64,000 nt of DNA. Origin: Taxillus chinensis. Its lineage: Eukaryota > Streptophyta > Magnoliopsida > Santalales > Loranthaceae. The stretch is from assembly GCA_023512835.1 (NCBI GenBank), contig CM042092.1:11732498-11796497 (forward strand), given 5' to 3'. A model generated the notes under the pieces. It saw only the letters and a list, made by a program, of their open reading frames with translations. It was not told the DNA's origin and searched no databases. The position numbers and the translations under genes were made by a program. Of this stretch, positions 1-11,020 are shown in pieces; within the stretch, counting starts at the first letter, position 1; the number at the start of each line of letters is the position of its first letter.

Positions 1-796
1 TCAGTAAGACCATTGCTTCATCAGTCCATCTAATATTAATCTTTGAATCATACAGGATTGATTTTAGTCTCCAAATCTTTGAATGGAGAAGTATACGGGT
101 TAGAAAAGAGCTATGACTCTAGCCTTAAACTCTAAGAATAAGCTTGGATTTGTCAATAATTTTATCGATGCTCCTTCAAAAGCGACTGATCTTATAAGCT
201 ATATAGCTTTTTTGCAGTGCTATGTGTAAAGTTTTTACCTAATTTTATAAAGACATTTATCGGATGAAATAAAGAAATTTAATTTTTTTTTAATATTTGT
301 TAGATTATATGTTTTGCTCTCTTTCACGACATAGTATCATAATGTTTTAATATTTATTAAAGTGTATTACGTGTATATACCAATCTCATATAAAATATTC
401 ATTAATTTCACTATGTATACATTATATTTACAATTGGTAAATAAAATACAAGAACTTTATTTTAATAAGGTTGTGACTCAAACTATTTTCAAAAGATATA
501 ATATTTCATCATCATAAAAAATTTACAACATAATATGATATTATATATATATTAAATAGGTCTTTTTATAACGAATATCCATTTTATTGTATATTAATCC
601 AAAATGGTATAGTAATTGTTTATGTGATATTTTCCAATCATCATGATATATAATAGTTATGTCTTATATTATATTTTTTGAAATTTTAATATATTTACCT
701 TATCCTCATTTTAGCTTTATTGGTTATTTGAATTCGGCCTTAGCATGTGGTAATAATAAATTATGGATACATAGTTTTCAATAACTCTTATAGCAT

Positions 797-1390
797 GTTT
801 GGTATGCGGGAATCAAAATGAAAGAAATGGAATCAACATGAAAATATAATTGACGTGAGAATTGAAATGGAATGGTTCATTATCTTTTCAGTGTTTGGTA
901 TATAATAATGGACAAAGTAATATATTAGGTAAATTACTAAAATATTCTTATTATTATTATTATTAAAATTTATTAAAAAAATCCTTCTTGGCTCAGATCT
1001 GGCTGCATATGGGGAGAGACGTGTCGGGGGAGAAAGGTGCAAGCTAACGGTTGGGTGGGGGGGTCGGGTCAGGGGCGATTGGGAGGGAGCGACAGGAGCT
1101 GAAAGGCGGGGGACTGGGAGGGGGCAGAGCGATGGGAAGAAGCGGTGAGGAGAGAAAAAGGGAGAGATAAGAAAAAAATAAACATAAAAAATAGGGGTAT
1201 AGAAATAAATAAGGTTCCCTCATGCAAGGAAATATTAGTAAACTTAAGAGGGTAGGGGAAATCAAATTTCACCTACATAAGGGTATAAGATTCCCACGAA
1301 AATCTTATTTCCTTTCTTATTTTTGTATCAAATGTGAGAAAGGAATGCAATCTAATTTCTTTCTTTTCCTTTCTCGTGTAGCAAACATGT
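797..1390. mobile_element. Candidate degenerate MITE
   Basis: The left end reads CATGTTTGGTATGCGGGAA and the reverse complement of the right end reads CATGTTTGCTACACGAGAA, an imperfect terminal inverted repeat. The interior holds a GC-rich core unlike its AT-rich flanks. I could not identify a clean target-site duplication, so the superfamily is uncertain. The right end of another sequence at about 3345 (reverse complement GCATGTTTGGTATAAATGG) looks related. Confidence 0.35.
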
Positions 1391-3499
1391 ACTTAAATTT
1401 TAAGATCTTGAATTGTAATTTAATTTAATAAATGATGTATTAAATTTCTACCAACACATTCAATCTAAAAGTCTCTGGGGTTACATAAATCTGAAATTAT
1501 TTTGTTATTGTTAAAAGATAATTTTACTTTCCAGCTTCATTATTTTATCCATCAAAATAGTTATTCCTCAACCCACGTAACATTAACTATAACTTCACTT
1601 GTGCCATTTAATACTCCAGAATTTTGCTCTATATCTAGATTAATTTTCATTTGTGTGACCTCTAACATAAAAAGTCTCTTTTAAAGGACTCTTTAATCTT
1701 TTTATCTACATATATTTTGATAATAATACCTAGCCACATTTTTACCTGAGTAATCATTCCAACACCAATGATAATAGTGATACCCTATATTTAGAAAGTG
1801 ACTATGACAATCTCATAGTTTTTCATTATTTGAAAAACTAACACTAATAAATGGTCTCTCATTATATTAAAATCATACAAATACTTTATAATTTTTTTTA
1901 AAAAAAAATCACTCATCCAAATAAAGCTTATATAATGTTCTTAAAAAACTTATTAATCACAATTTACATAGATATGGAGATTTCAAATTACACGTGGCAA
2001 GCCTTTTGTTGATTTGTTTATTATGTTTATTAGAATCAAATATTTCAAACATGATCAAATCTTAGTTTTCTAATCTAACTATTATTATTCTTCAATCACT
2101 ACCTATTTTCAATGACAAAAGTTTTAGTCCTTATAAGAGCATTATGTGTAGACTTTTTAAAATTTTAGCTAAATTTATCTAAATTTAGCTAGTCGATGCC
2201 TCGATGTTATTAAAAAGTTTGTTAATTTCATTTTTTAAAAACTAAACATTTTTCATTGAACTTCTCTATTTCTATTAGAGCAACGTTATGCAAAATCATA
2301 ATACTAATTGTATGATTTTGATATTTATAGTTGTACAAATAACAACAAAAAATAAAAAAGAAAAGAAATAATTTTATAAGTAATTCATGTCAAAGAATTC
2401 GACAACCATATCATTATGTTTTTTTCCTTCCATAATCATATTAATAGGTTTTTTGCTTCTTTTGTTACAATGAGCATGTGCGTACACACATACAATGATG
2501 CTAATATGAAAAGGAGTGTAATTGCGATCATGACTATTTGATCATCATCAAACGACTCAAATGATAGTTTCATTTAGCTATTCATCTACTATAATACCTA
2601 TTATAGTACCAACTAAAATTAAATGAAACTACATTTTTAATCGTTTAATTAAGATCGAACGGCCATAATAGTAATTGCCTTCATTAAACTGTTTTTCCCT
2701 TGAATATTCACACACAGTTATTGCTCCAACGGAAAACAATAGCACAACATTTCATGGTGGACACAAACCATTAATAACAAGGGAAAAACCAATTTATTAA
2801 GATGGTAGAGGTTTTTGGGGTAATTAAAAACTTCTCTTTCTCTTTGTTTCTAGTTATGGGTTTCTAGTGTTGAGTGATAATTTCTCTTTTAGACAAAGCA
2901 AACTTCTGCAATCAATCATTTAAACTAATTTGTTCCAATGGCTAAAATTTGAGTTAATTGCATTGTTTTTCTCTTTATCATGATATATATAGACACACAC
3001 ACATTTTTGAGCAATGCTATGAAGGGAAATAGAAAAAGTAAAAAAGCACCACCAATGGATTTGATGGTAATCGTTTTTGGAAGGTTCTTGAATTTAAAGA
3101 AATGAGTGGGAATGAAATTATATAACCCTAAATTATTTATCAATACTCATGTTTAATACATAAAACTCTATAATAACGAACTGAAAGCGCATTTTCAACC
3201 AAAACTTATTCCATATCCTATTCTCATTCCCATGAAACCTACCAAATTCATTCTCCAAGCCCATGCATATTGATTCCCAATCACATTCCTTTCCAATAAT
3301 TATATTCCGTTCCCATCAAAATCCATTTATACCAAACATGCACTAAGCAGTTGTTCAGATGCAAATTGAGGTATTTGGAATGCTTGGGAGGAAGAATGGA
3401 CGAGAAGGGTGGAGATAAACGAATTATTAGAAAGAGACAAATGCATCTTAATCTTAATTCCATAAAAAGAAAATTATAGAACCAGTACAAAATCAATAA

Positions 3500-3815
3500 G
3501 ACCCTATTTTGCGACTTTGAAATTGTTTGATTAAACTTATAAGATGCTTATGACATTTTTTATAAATTGAAAAAAAGTATTTTAATAGTAAATTATTTAT
3601 AACTTCTATACAAGTAAAATGATCAACACAAATATAAATCTTATGTTTAATAATAATTTTAAAAATACAACGTATTTTGTTTTGTTGGATTATAAGAAAC
3701 CGAATCATAACCTCATGACTTAGCAGCTTTTAACTTACAAAAATAAACATAAGGTATAACTTTACCAAACATTCTAAAACAACAATTAACTTATAAGCCC
3801 AATCAAATAGGGCCT
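3500..3815. mobile_element. Candidate MITE with inverted termini
   Basis: The left end (ACCCTATTT, then TGATTAAACTTATAAG) and the reverse-complemented right end (GCCCTATTTGATTGGGCTTATAAG) align, with about 18 extra bases in the left arm. The interior is AT-rich and non-coding. No target-site duplication is obvious. It lies just beyond the 3' end of the GTPase gene. Confidence 0.45.
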
Positions 3816-3985
3816 TTCTTTTCTTTTCTTTGGATCCCACCCCCACCCCCACCGCCTCCTGCGCTCAAAAAAAAAAAAAAACACAAAACAGAAGCGAAAA
3901 CAAAAACAAAAACAAAAAAAGGTACAAGGGCCCTCAGACCTGGGTGAGGGTGACGCTTCCATGTAGTTAAAGATTTATAATCTCT

Positions 3986-6285
3986 TTAAGCGGACGCAGG
4001 ACCCGCTGCTCCAGCTCGAACTCTCAACATTTGTGTTCTCTTGCTTCTTTCCATAACTTCCACAAGCCACTCCACGCTCTCTTTTACCCCTAACCTGTGC
4101 ATCAAAGATTAGTTCCCGAGATTTCATCCCAGAAACAATTATTTTCAATCCCAATATATGGAAGTGATTTTAGAGAAGTAGAGAAGTTGGAGAAGAAAAT
4201 GTACTACTTTTTTATTTAGAAAACAATTCATTAATGGAAAGGTAATTAATATGAATTCCTAAGCTCTCTACATACCCGTCGTATGCCGAAACAGCTTCAA
4301 ACATGTAAACTCTTTCATCTAACTTCTTCAGATCTAGATATCGGGCTAGCTCATCAGCAGATACAGCTTCAGGAATATCCTGTCAACAACATGATAAGTC
4401 TGCCATAAACGTTTGCATTCCAAAGCAAAATGAGGAAAGAACAAAAAATCACTAAGAACTCTCCAGTCCGTCTAAACAATTTAGGGAGTGAGTGAGAGTG
4501 CTCTTAAAATCCAAATCAGCAACCGTTGCCTACAAATAAAGACGCAGCAGTTTAACTCACCTGTTTATTTGCTAATATTAAAAGGGGTGCCCCTTGCAAA
4601 TCCTCATGCCGAAGAACTTTTTCTACCCATGGAGTAAAAAAAAAAGTATCAGAACATTTTACTACCATGATGGTCATTTGAGCTTAAGCAGCAGAAATTC
4701 ATACCAAGCACAGATTTTGAATCTTCAAACCGGGAAGGGCAAGAAGCATCAACTACATAAATCACAGCATGGGCTTCGTCATAATATTTCTCCCAAATTG
4801 GGCGAAGGCCAGGCTGACAAAACAAAATATTTCCATTTATAAATCAGAAACAGAATTGAAAGGGATTTTTTTTATATAAAATTTACAGCTCTAGATTATG
4901 TCTTGCATTGAAATAAGCTCTACTGTTCATGTCACGACACAACAGCTATCTTGGTGCAAACACCCGCGCACACTGATCATTTAATGTCTAGTAAGTAGTC
5001 CCAACCAACCACAACTATGAGTAGCAGCCAAGCCCACAAAGGGTTTGTTTTGCCACTGGCATTTGATGCCAATTTTTATGATGATGATTATTTACCTTTA
5101 GGATGAACTTTTTAGGGTAAACACATGAACATATTGTCTTCGCTCAATAAGACTTCTTTTTTTTTTTCAATTGTTTATTTTGTATACATTTTAAAATTTT
5201 CTTGAAAATGTTAATTCTACAATTTCAATACTTCAATGCACACACACACTCTAAACAGCAACAACCATTCCAAACAAACACCAAAATGTACCATGAGAAG
5301 ATACAAATATCACAATTCTACATAACTAGTACATGGGTTCTGGTGCTTGATGATTTGACATTGATACCAAACGACACAGCATTTTCATGTTATTTAAGGT
5401 ACTGAACAAATTAAAAAATATTACAGAAGCAAAGTATCAGTTATTGACACGAAAGCTTTAGCATTAGAAAAACACAACAATTTAAAGCTCCACCATTACG
5501 ATGTGAGAAAAAAAATTCCATAATGACGGTAGAAAATTTTTCAGTCTCCAAATTCCATGCTGAAGAATATTTCACATATTCTATTTGATGGCTACTATTG
5601 ATGTACACACCTGACCTCCCAAGTCCCAAAACACAAGTTTGTTATTTGATGCTTCAATGCGACCAATGTTGAGTCCAACAGTGGGAACAATTCGATCAGG
5701 AGGGAGGCCCTCAAAGTTGGAGTAAACTGTCTTCAGCTTTTCCAGTAAAGTCTACAAATTCATTTTCAAAGACAGAAAAGTAAGCAGAGATTTTGTTAAC
5801 AGATAAAGAGTTCCATCATCACAAAAAATGAAAAAAAATATATATGACATAAATTGCTTGGTTAGTTTATAGGCTTGCAGAGCTTGACCATCTCCAGAGA
5901 CAGTTTGGCTTTCATGTGTGAATCCAAAAATCCTATCTTTGCAATGAATTAATTAAATATTTCTTTCTTAATAAAACCCTTCACACAGAATAAATATAGA
6001 TGTGTGACATCCTCCTAGGTGCCTAAGCACTCACAGAAAACATATAGAATTTATGTAAATAATAATGTTCCGTGAAAGAAAGATGAACTCAATATGCTAA
6101 GAGAAAACAAATGGAATCCTATCTGCAAAACATCGCATATGGTAATAATTTAAAATCTTTAAAAGCCAAAGAATAACTGAATAACAACTTACTGTTTTCC
6201 CAGCCTTGTCAATTCCAAGTATAAGGACGTGAAACTCTGTCTTGCTAAATATATATTTCCAAAGTCCATAAAACAACGAAAACAT
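3986..6285 (-). CDS. ARFRP1: ADP-ribosylation factor-related protein 1 (ARF-like small GTPase)
   Basis: Six coding exons on the minus strand: 6285-6193, 5751-5611, 4813-4705, 4622-4561, 4379-4276, 4094-3986. All introns are GT-AG and phases fit, giving 205 residues, the length I recall for the plant family. Visible GTPase motifs are the P-loop GIDKAGKT (24-31), WDLGGQ (73-78) and NKQD (133-136). The protein starts MFSLFYGLW and has no glycine at position 2, so it should not be N-myristoylated. This matches the ARFRP1/Arl3 branch, which is known for trans-Golgi recruitment and vesicle tethering, and differs from true ARFs. The start is the conserved MFSL codon. The 5' UTR probably extends toward 7700, where a CT-rich tract (on the gene strand) lies, and likely contains an intron that I could not place. 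The C-terminus, after VMERSKRTQMLR, is short and basic. Confidence 0.93.
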
Positions 6286-7679
6286 CTTTTTATTTTACAC
6301 AGACTAATCCTCTCAGCTTCAGTATAAAAAGAACTTCATAGGGCCACATTTCCTTTGCCTGCTGTCATTTAAAAATTCAGAAAGCATGAAAACCAAAGGT
6401 TAGCATGTCAGCACCAATACACGATATATATAAACAGATATCATTTTAGCATTTCCTTTGCTTGCTGTCATTTATCACCTACCAGTTACTACTCTATTAC
6501 AAAGCACAAATTCATAGCGAGCTATCAATTGTTACTGTAATCTTGTAATAAGAAAAGAAGCTTTATTGAGGAATGATAAAAGAGAAAACACAACAGAATT
6601 CAAGCCCGTCATAGGGGACAAGAAGTCCTTAAAAATAATAATAAATAAAATTTTTAAAAAAACGACAGGCAGAAAAAAGACAAGCCAGCCATTTGAACAC
6701 GAACAACCCAGAAGACTAATGAAAGGTAGAATTCTGTTGAAATTATTGACAAGAAAGAAACCACAATAAGAAATATATGTCGCATAGAACAAACATTGAT
6801 GGTCTACAACAGAAACACAAAAATCCAACAACATGAAAATCTAAGGATATATCGTATACAAAGTAAAATCTAGATAACACTTTCATATCTCTGTTAAACA
6901 AAATATAATAACGAATACTTGTAAAATTCTCCCTCATTCTGAAGTCAAAGCTGCTTCAGCTTGTTACAAAATAGATCCCAAAAACTATTACACCAGCCCC
7001 GCTGTCCCATCTTGCATAGATTGGCACAGAAAACAAATAATCCAGCTTAATGATTCGGCATTGACATTATCCTATATAACTAAAGAACTTCTGGGTCTCA
7101 ACGATTAACAAGCAATTCGATGGATGCAGCTATGAAAAAACCAAACATTGTTCCACAGCAACAGAATCCAACACGATAACTCCTCATATCACAACAATAA
7201 AAACGCGTAATATGGTGCCTCCTCCACTCTACAACAATGACAGGAACCAACAGGGCATCTCCACCGCACAGGCATTCGTATGGTGGCCCCTAATAGTGCA
7301 CAGCACATCCAAACAAAACAAAACAAAACAAAAACCACTAAAGGCGCACGATCAATAGCAATGTATACCTATAACGATTCTTCCCCCTCAAGCAATCATG
7401 CGGTGAGATCATCATAAATATATCACAATCTCATTCATCTTAGAATTATTATTACTATCATCATCATCATCAAATACCCCAATCTGACTACAAATTTAGG
7501 TCAACCTTTTCAAAAAATGCCTGTGATTTTCCCCAAAATCCATAAATCGACACTCACAGACAAACTTTAAAGAGAATCAGCAAACTTCGGGGAAAATTAT
7601 AAATGATGGCGGCAGATGGGAGATCTGTTAAATTAGAAGCACTGAATTGAAATATTAGGAAGATCTAATGCTTTGATCG

Positions 7680-7684
<5 letters not shown>

Positions 7685-7717
<33 letters not shown>
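7685..7717. repeat. (GA)n microsatellite near the ARFRP1 5' end
   Basis: About 16 GA dinucleotides in a row, which read as (CT)n on the gene strand. Pyrimidine-rich tracts are common around plant transcription starts, so this is a plausible 5' UTR or core-promoter landmark for the GTPase gene. Confidence 0.8.
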
Positions 7718-7719
<2 letters not shown>

Positions 7720-8815
7720 ACAAATTTCCTTTACCCGCAACACAAATTTCCTCTGCCCACTTCATCCTCTTCGTTCGGGCATTCCCTCACTAAAAGGTTT
7801 ATTGCATCGGGTATAATAATAATAATATTAAATAAATGAAAATGAGATGCGAAGGCTTGGTACAATTGTATTCTTATATTATTTATAAATAATTTTAAAT
7901 TATTTAGATCTATTATTTTAAAAAATATCATATATAAAACTTAAGTCACTTAAAAATTCATTTTAAAACGTTTTGAAAATCAATTATTGATGTAACAAAT
8001 GATCACTTCTAAATTTTATGTACTCATTTTAAATAAAATGAATAATACACGTATATTATACATAATAATAATATTCGTATGTAAACAACTTGGGTAAAGT
8101 TGAGAAACAGGCTCTTAATGGTATTTGAAATATCTAAGTAGATATGTAATTATTAATATAAGTATTTTGACCATTGAGCTTGGTTTGAAGTTTAGGGTCC
8201 CAAATAATTTTTTGATATTTTTGTAAATTTAATTGAATTTATAGTATATTTTAAATTAAATGATATTGTTATTATAAAAGAAAATAAATTAAAAATTAAA
8301 GAAGGGGAGACATTATATATCTCATTTCAACGCTTTACGCTCTTGGTGACGAGGAAGATAAGGTGATTTTGTGGAATTCAACAAAAGTCTTTGAAACTAT
8401 TCACATGTTATACATCCGTGTATCTTGTTTGATTTATATATTGCATTGCGTTGGCATATTTTGAGCGTTCGTGTGTTGTAAGGCATGTTTATTTGATATT
8501 GGAATGGTATAGTATACAATGAACTAACAAGGAATGCATGAACTGGTATCTTGCTGCATGGCTACCACCAAACATAGTGGCATAGTTCTTTGGTCAGTGT
8601 TATACCTTGATTTGTTTGGATCATTATTTTTTATGGACATAAGTCTATGTTATTATACTAGTTTGATACATATGAATATATTTGGGATTGTGCATGTCAG
8701 ACGGTACCTGTTATGTGGTTTATGTCAATGCTATTATATAAATTCTTTGACTCCTCATATATGAGTATGAGAAGTTATGTTCTTAATTTCAAGTCTCTTA
8801 TAATTTAAAGACATG

Positions 8816-8846
<31 letters not shown>

Positions 8847-9129
8847 GTCCTAATATATTAGTTTAATGTGTGGTCTCGATTTAATCTCATTTAATTAGAT
8901 GCATGAACGTTTAGCCATTGGATTAAAAAAAAAGAAGGCAAAGAGTAAAGCTTTCTCCCTCTTATAAATGGTTGCATGATAAGAAATTTTAGACATTAAC
9001 GATTATTTGGTTGTTACTTCCAATTTCTTCTTATAAGTTCTGTGTAATACTTTAAACTATATTTGATAATTAATTTTTATCTAATTATTATTTATTTTTA
9101 CATCTAGCTAAGTATTACCTTTGTGATGT
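7720..9129. other. Intergenic region left of the Harbinger fossil
   Basis: AT-rich DNA with no supportable gene. A 76-codon frame at 8534-8764 has no recognised domain. The sequence near 8484 (GGCATGTTTATTTGATATTGG) resembles transposon ends seen elsewhere in the window and could be the left edge of the element that supplied the transposase fossil, but no matching right edge was seen. Confidence 0.5.
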
Positions 9130-9420
9130 TGTGTAAAGAAAGTTGAGAATTTTAATCATGATCATGCTAGATTGAGGGATGTCATTGAGTATATATAGTG
9201 TCTTAAAAGCTCAATTTGCAATTTTAAAACAAGACTGCCTTTGATTTAAACACACAACGAGATATTATCATTGATTGTTTTGCATTACACAACTTGATTA
9301 AAAAGAAAAAATTAAACGAAGTATTGTTTAAAGAGTTCAATGAACTCAATTTGCCTTTCAAAAGTACAAATGTTAGTAATGTAGGTGAAAGTGAAAGAGG
9401 CAGTCTACTGGAGTCAAATA
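9130..9420 (+). pseudogene. Fossil PIF/Harbinger (HARBI1-like) transposase, C-terminal part
   Basis: Three pieces in different frames read in order as the C-terminal segment of plant HARBI1-like nucleases. The first is ENFNHDHARLRDVIEY (from 9145), comparable to the family pattern LFNHRHSxLRNVIER. The second, after a frameshift, is VLKAQFAILK, comparable to GVLKARFPIL. The third, after another shift and a stop, is RLPLI-THNEILSLIVLHYTT, comparable to the conserved segment ending LHNFI. It then continues LFKEFNELNLPF. Stops and shifts make it non-functional. The upstream catalytic part was not found, so this is a truncated remnant. Confidence 0.72.
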
Positions 9421-9829
9421 AACCAATAATATATGATTAAGTTATGTGATAAGATTTATTGTTATAAAATTAGATTATACTATTTTGTCTTATGTTATAG
9501 TTATTATATGGCAAACCTTGTCTGAGTTGTTATTTTAAATAAAACCGTTAATATTGTCTTGTTGTTGGTTTGTAACTTTTTTGATTAACTTAGAGTTTAG
9601 AAGGAAAAATCATATTTTAGTATTTATTATTATTAGTTTTTGGCTTATGCAAATGATATTTACTTGCATGCACTCTTATTAAAAAAACATTAATTTCAAC
9701 AAATAAGAATACAACTTGAAAATTGCAATTAATCAAACAATATTGTATTAATTTACACATTTAGAATCAATTAGAAATTACTGTTCTTATAATAAAATAA
9801 AATAAAAACTTTCCCGTGGTAGAAGAAAA

Positions 9830-10020
9830 GAAGACCCGGACCGGAGGGCGTGAAGCAAAGGTGGGGGTAGAACAGGGTAGGGGTGAGAAGGGAGCGAGCG
9901 AGCGAGCACATCAATAACGCGTCCAAAAGAAGTGCCCTTCAAACCTCCCACGAACACTTAACAGTCGGTAAGCCACCGCCCACCGGCCATCCCTCCTTCC
10001 CTTCCTCCCTCAGTTATATG
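9830..10020 (+). promoter_or_regulatory. GC-rich promoter / first-exon region of the inhibitor-2 gene
   Basis: A GC-rich island in AT-rich surroundings includes a GAGC/GCGA tetranucleotide run near 9893-9909 and pyrimidine-rich sequence near 9990-10012. The next coding-gene splice acceptor downstream, TTCTGCTGCAG, ends at 10951, so a non-coding first exon here followed by a 5' UTR intron is likely. The transcription start itself was not located. Confidence 0.4.
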
Positions 10021-11020
10021 TATGTAATTTCGGATTTTTGAGGTGCTGATGTAATCCCATATGTCGTTTCAATTGAATTAAAAAAAAAGGAATCAATGTA
10101 TCTGTCGTCATGTAAATGATTACATATTGGGATCCAGATTTGATGAACAACAATTCTAAAATGCATTTGCCCATCAATGATTAAAATATTTATTTATTAC
10201 GAGTTCTGAAATTCATTGGGTTTCCCACTATATATGTGACATGTCTTTGAATGGGAGAGAAATTGATTGATTGGTTTTTTTTTTTTTTTTGGTATTTTTA
10301 GGTGGAAAAAAAAATCTAATAAATTACCCTGAAATCTTATTGCATTCTGATTCCTACCCAAAACTCATTTTGTCTCCACCTTTGACGGCAACCTCCACCC
10401 AAATCTCCCCCCTCAGTGCACGCTACTTCAATTTGATTTGATTTTGATCCACTGTGTTGCAACCCGGTAATGGCGTTGCTCACCGACCACCCACATTCTC
10501 TACTTGGATTGCATTTTTATTACTGCTTATCATCAATCTGCATGTTGCATTTTCCTGCATTTTATTAGTTGTGCGTCAAGTCATGGTTTTTTAACGCACG
10601 CACACACCCATATATATATACCTGCCTGGCTGCCTGATATTTATGTCTACTTATATATTAAAAAAAAATGAACTGACTAGGACTGATAAGGCAAACTGAT
10701 GTCGACTTATCCATCTAGGACTCTAGGCACTGGTGGGTACCTCAAGCACCCAAGTGTTACTGTTAAGTTTTATTTTCTTCTTTCATCTGTTTGAATTAAT
10801 AGGAGCCTTATAGATATTGTATCCCTAAACTAGACCTTAGTTTACAGGTTATATCCGTAATTCAAATCATAGCCACATATCATTTATATCCATATATGGT
10901 TTTATAATATTATACAACTCTAATTTTTATATTTTTTGGTTTCTGCTGCAGGGAAATCATATCAGCTTTTCAATTTTTTGCCTTGCTCTAAGAATTTGAG
11001 GATATCATCAACCTACAGAA

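Larger units (their letters stand above)
1..3985. other. AT-rich intergenic DNA with MITE-like inverted repeats
   Basis: I see no gene here: the open frames are short, lack splice-consistent neighbours and match no family I know. The stretch holds degenerate terminal-repeat sequences (listed separately at 797-1390 and 3500-3815), a GC-rich patch at about 1000-1140, and a third sequence ending at about 3345 whose inverted end resembles the start of the 797 element. The last 170 bases (about 3815-3985) would contain the 3' UTR and terminator region of the minus-strand GTPase gene. Confidence 0.6.

Noticed and set aside
8534..8764. 76-codon plus-strand frame as part of the Harbinger transposase
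   Set aside because: The translation does not resemble the N-terminal or DDE region of that family, and no frame connects it to the fossil at 9130.
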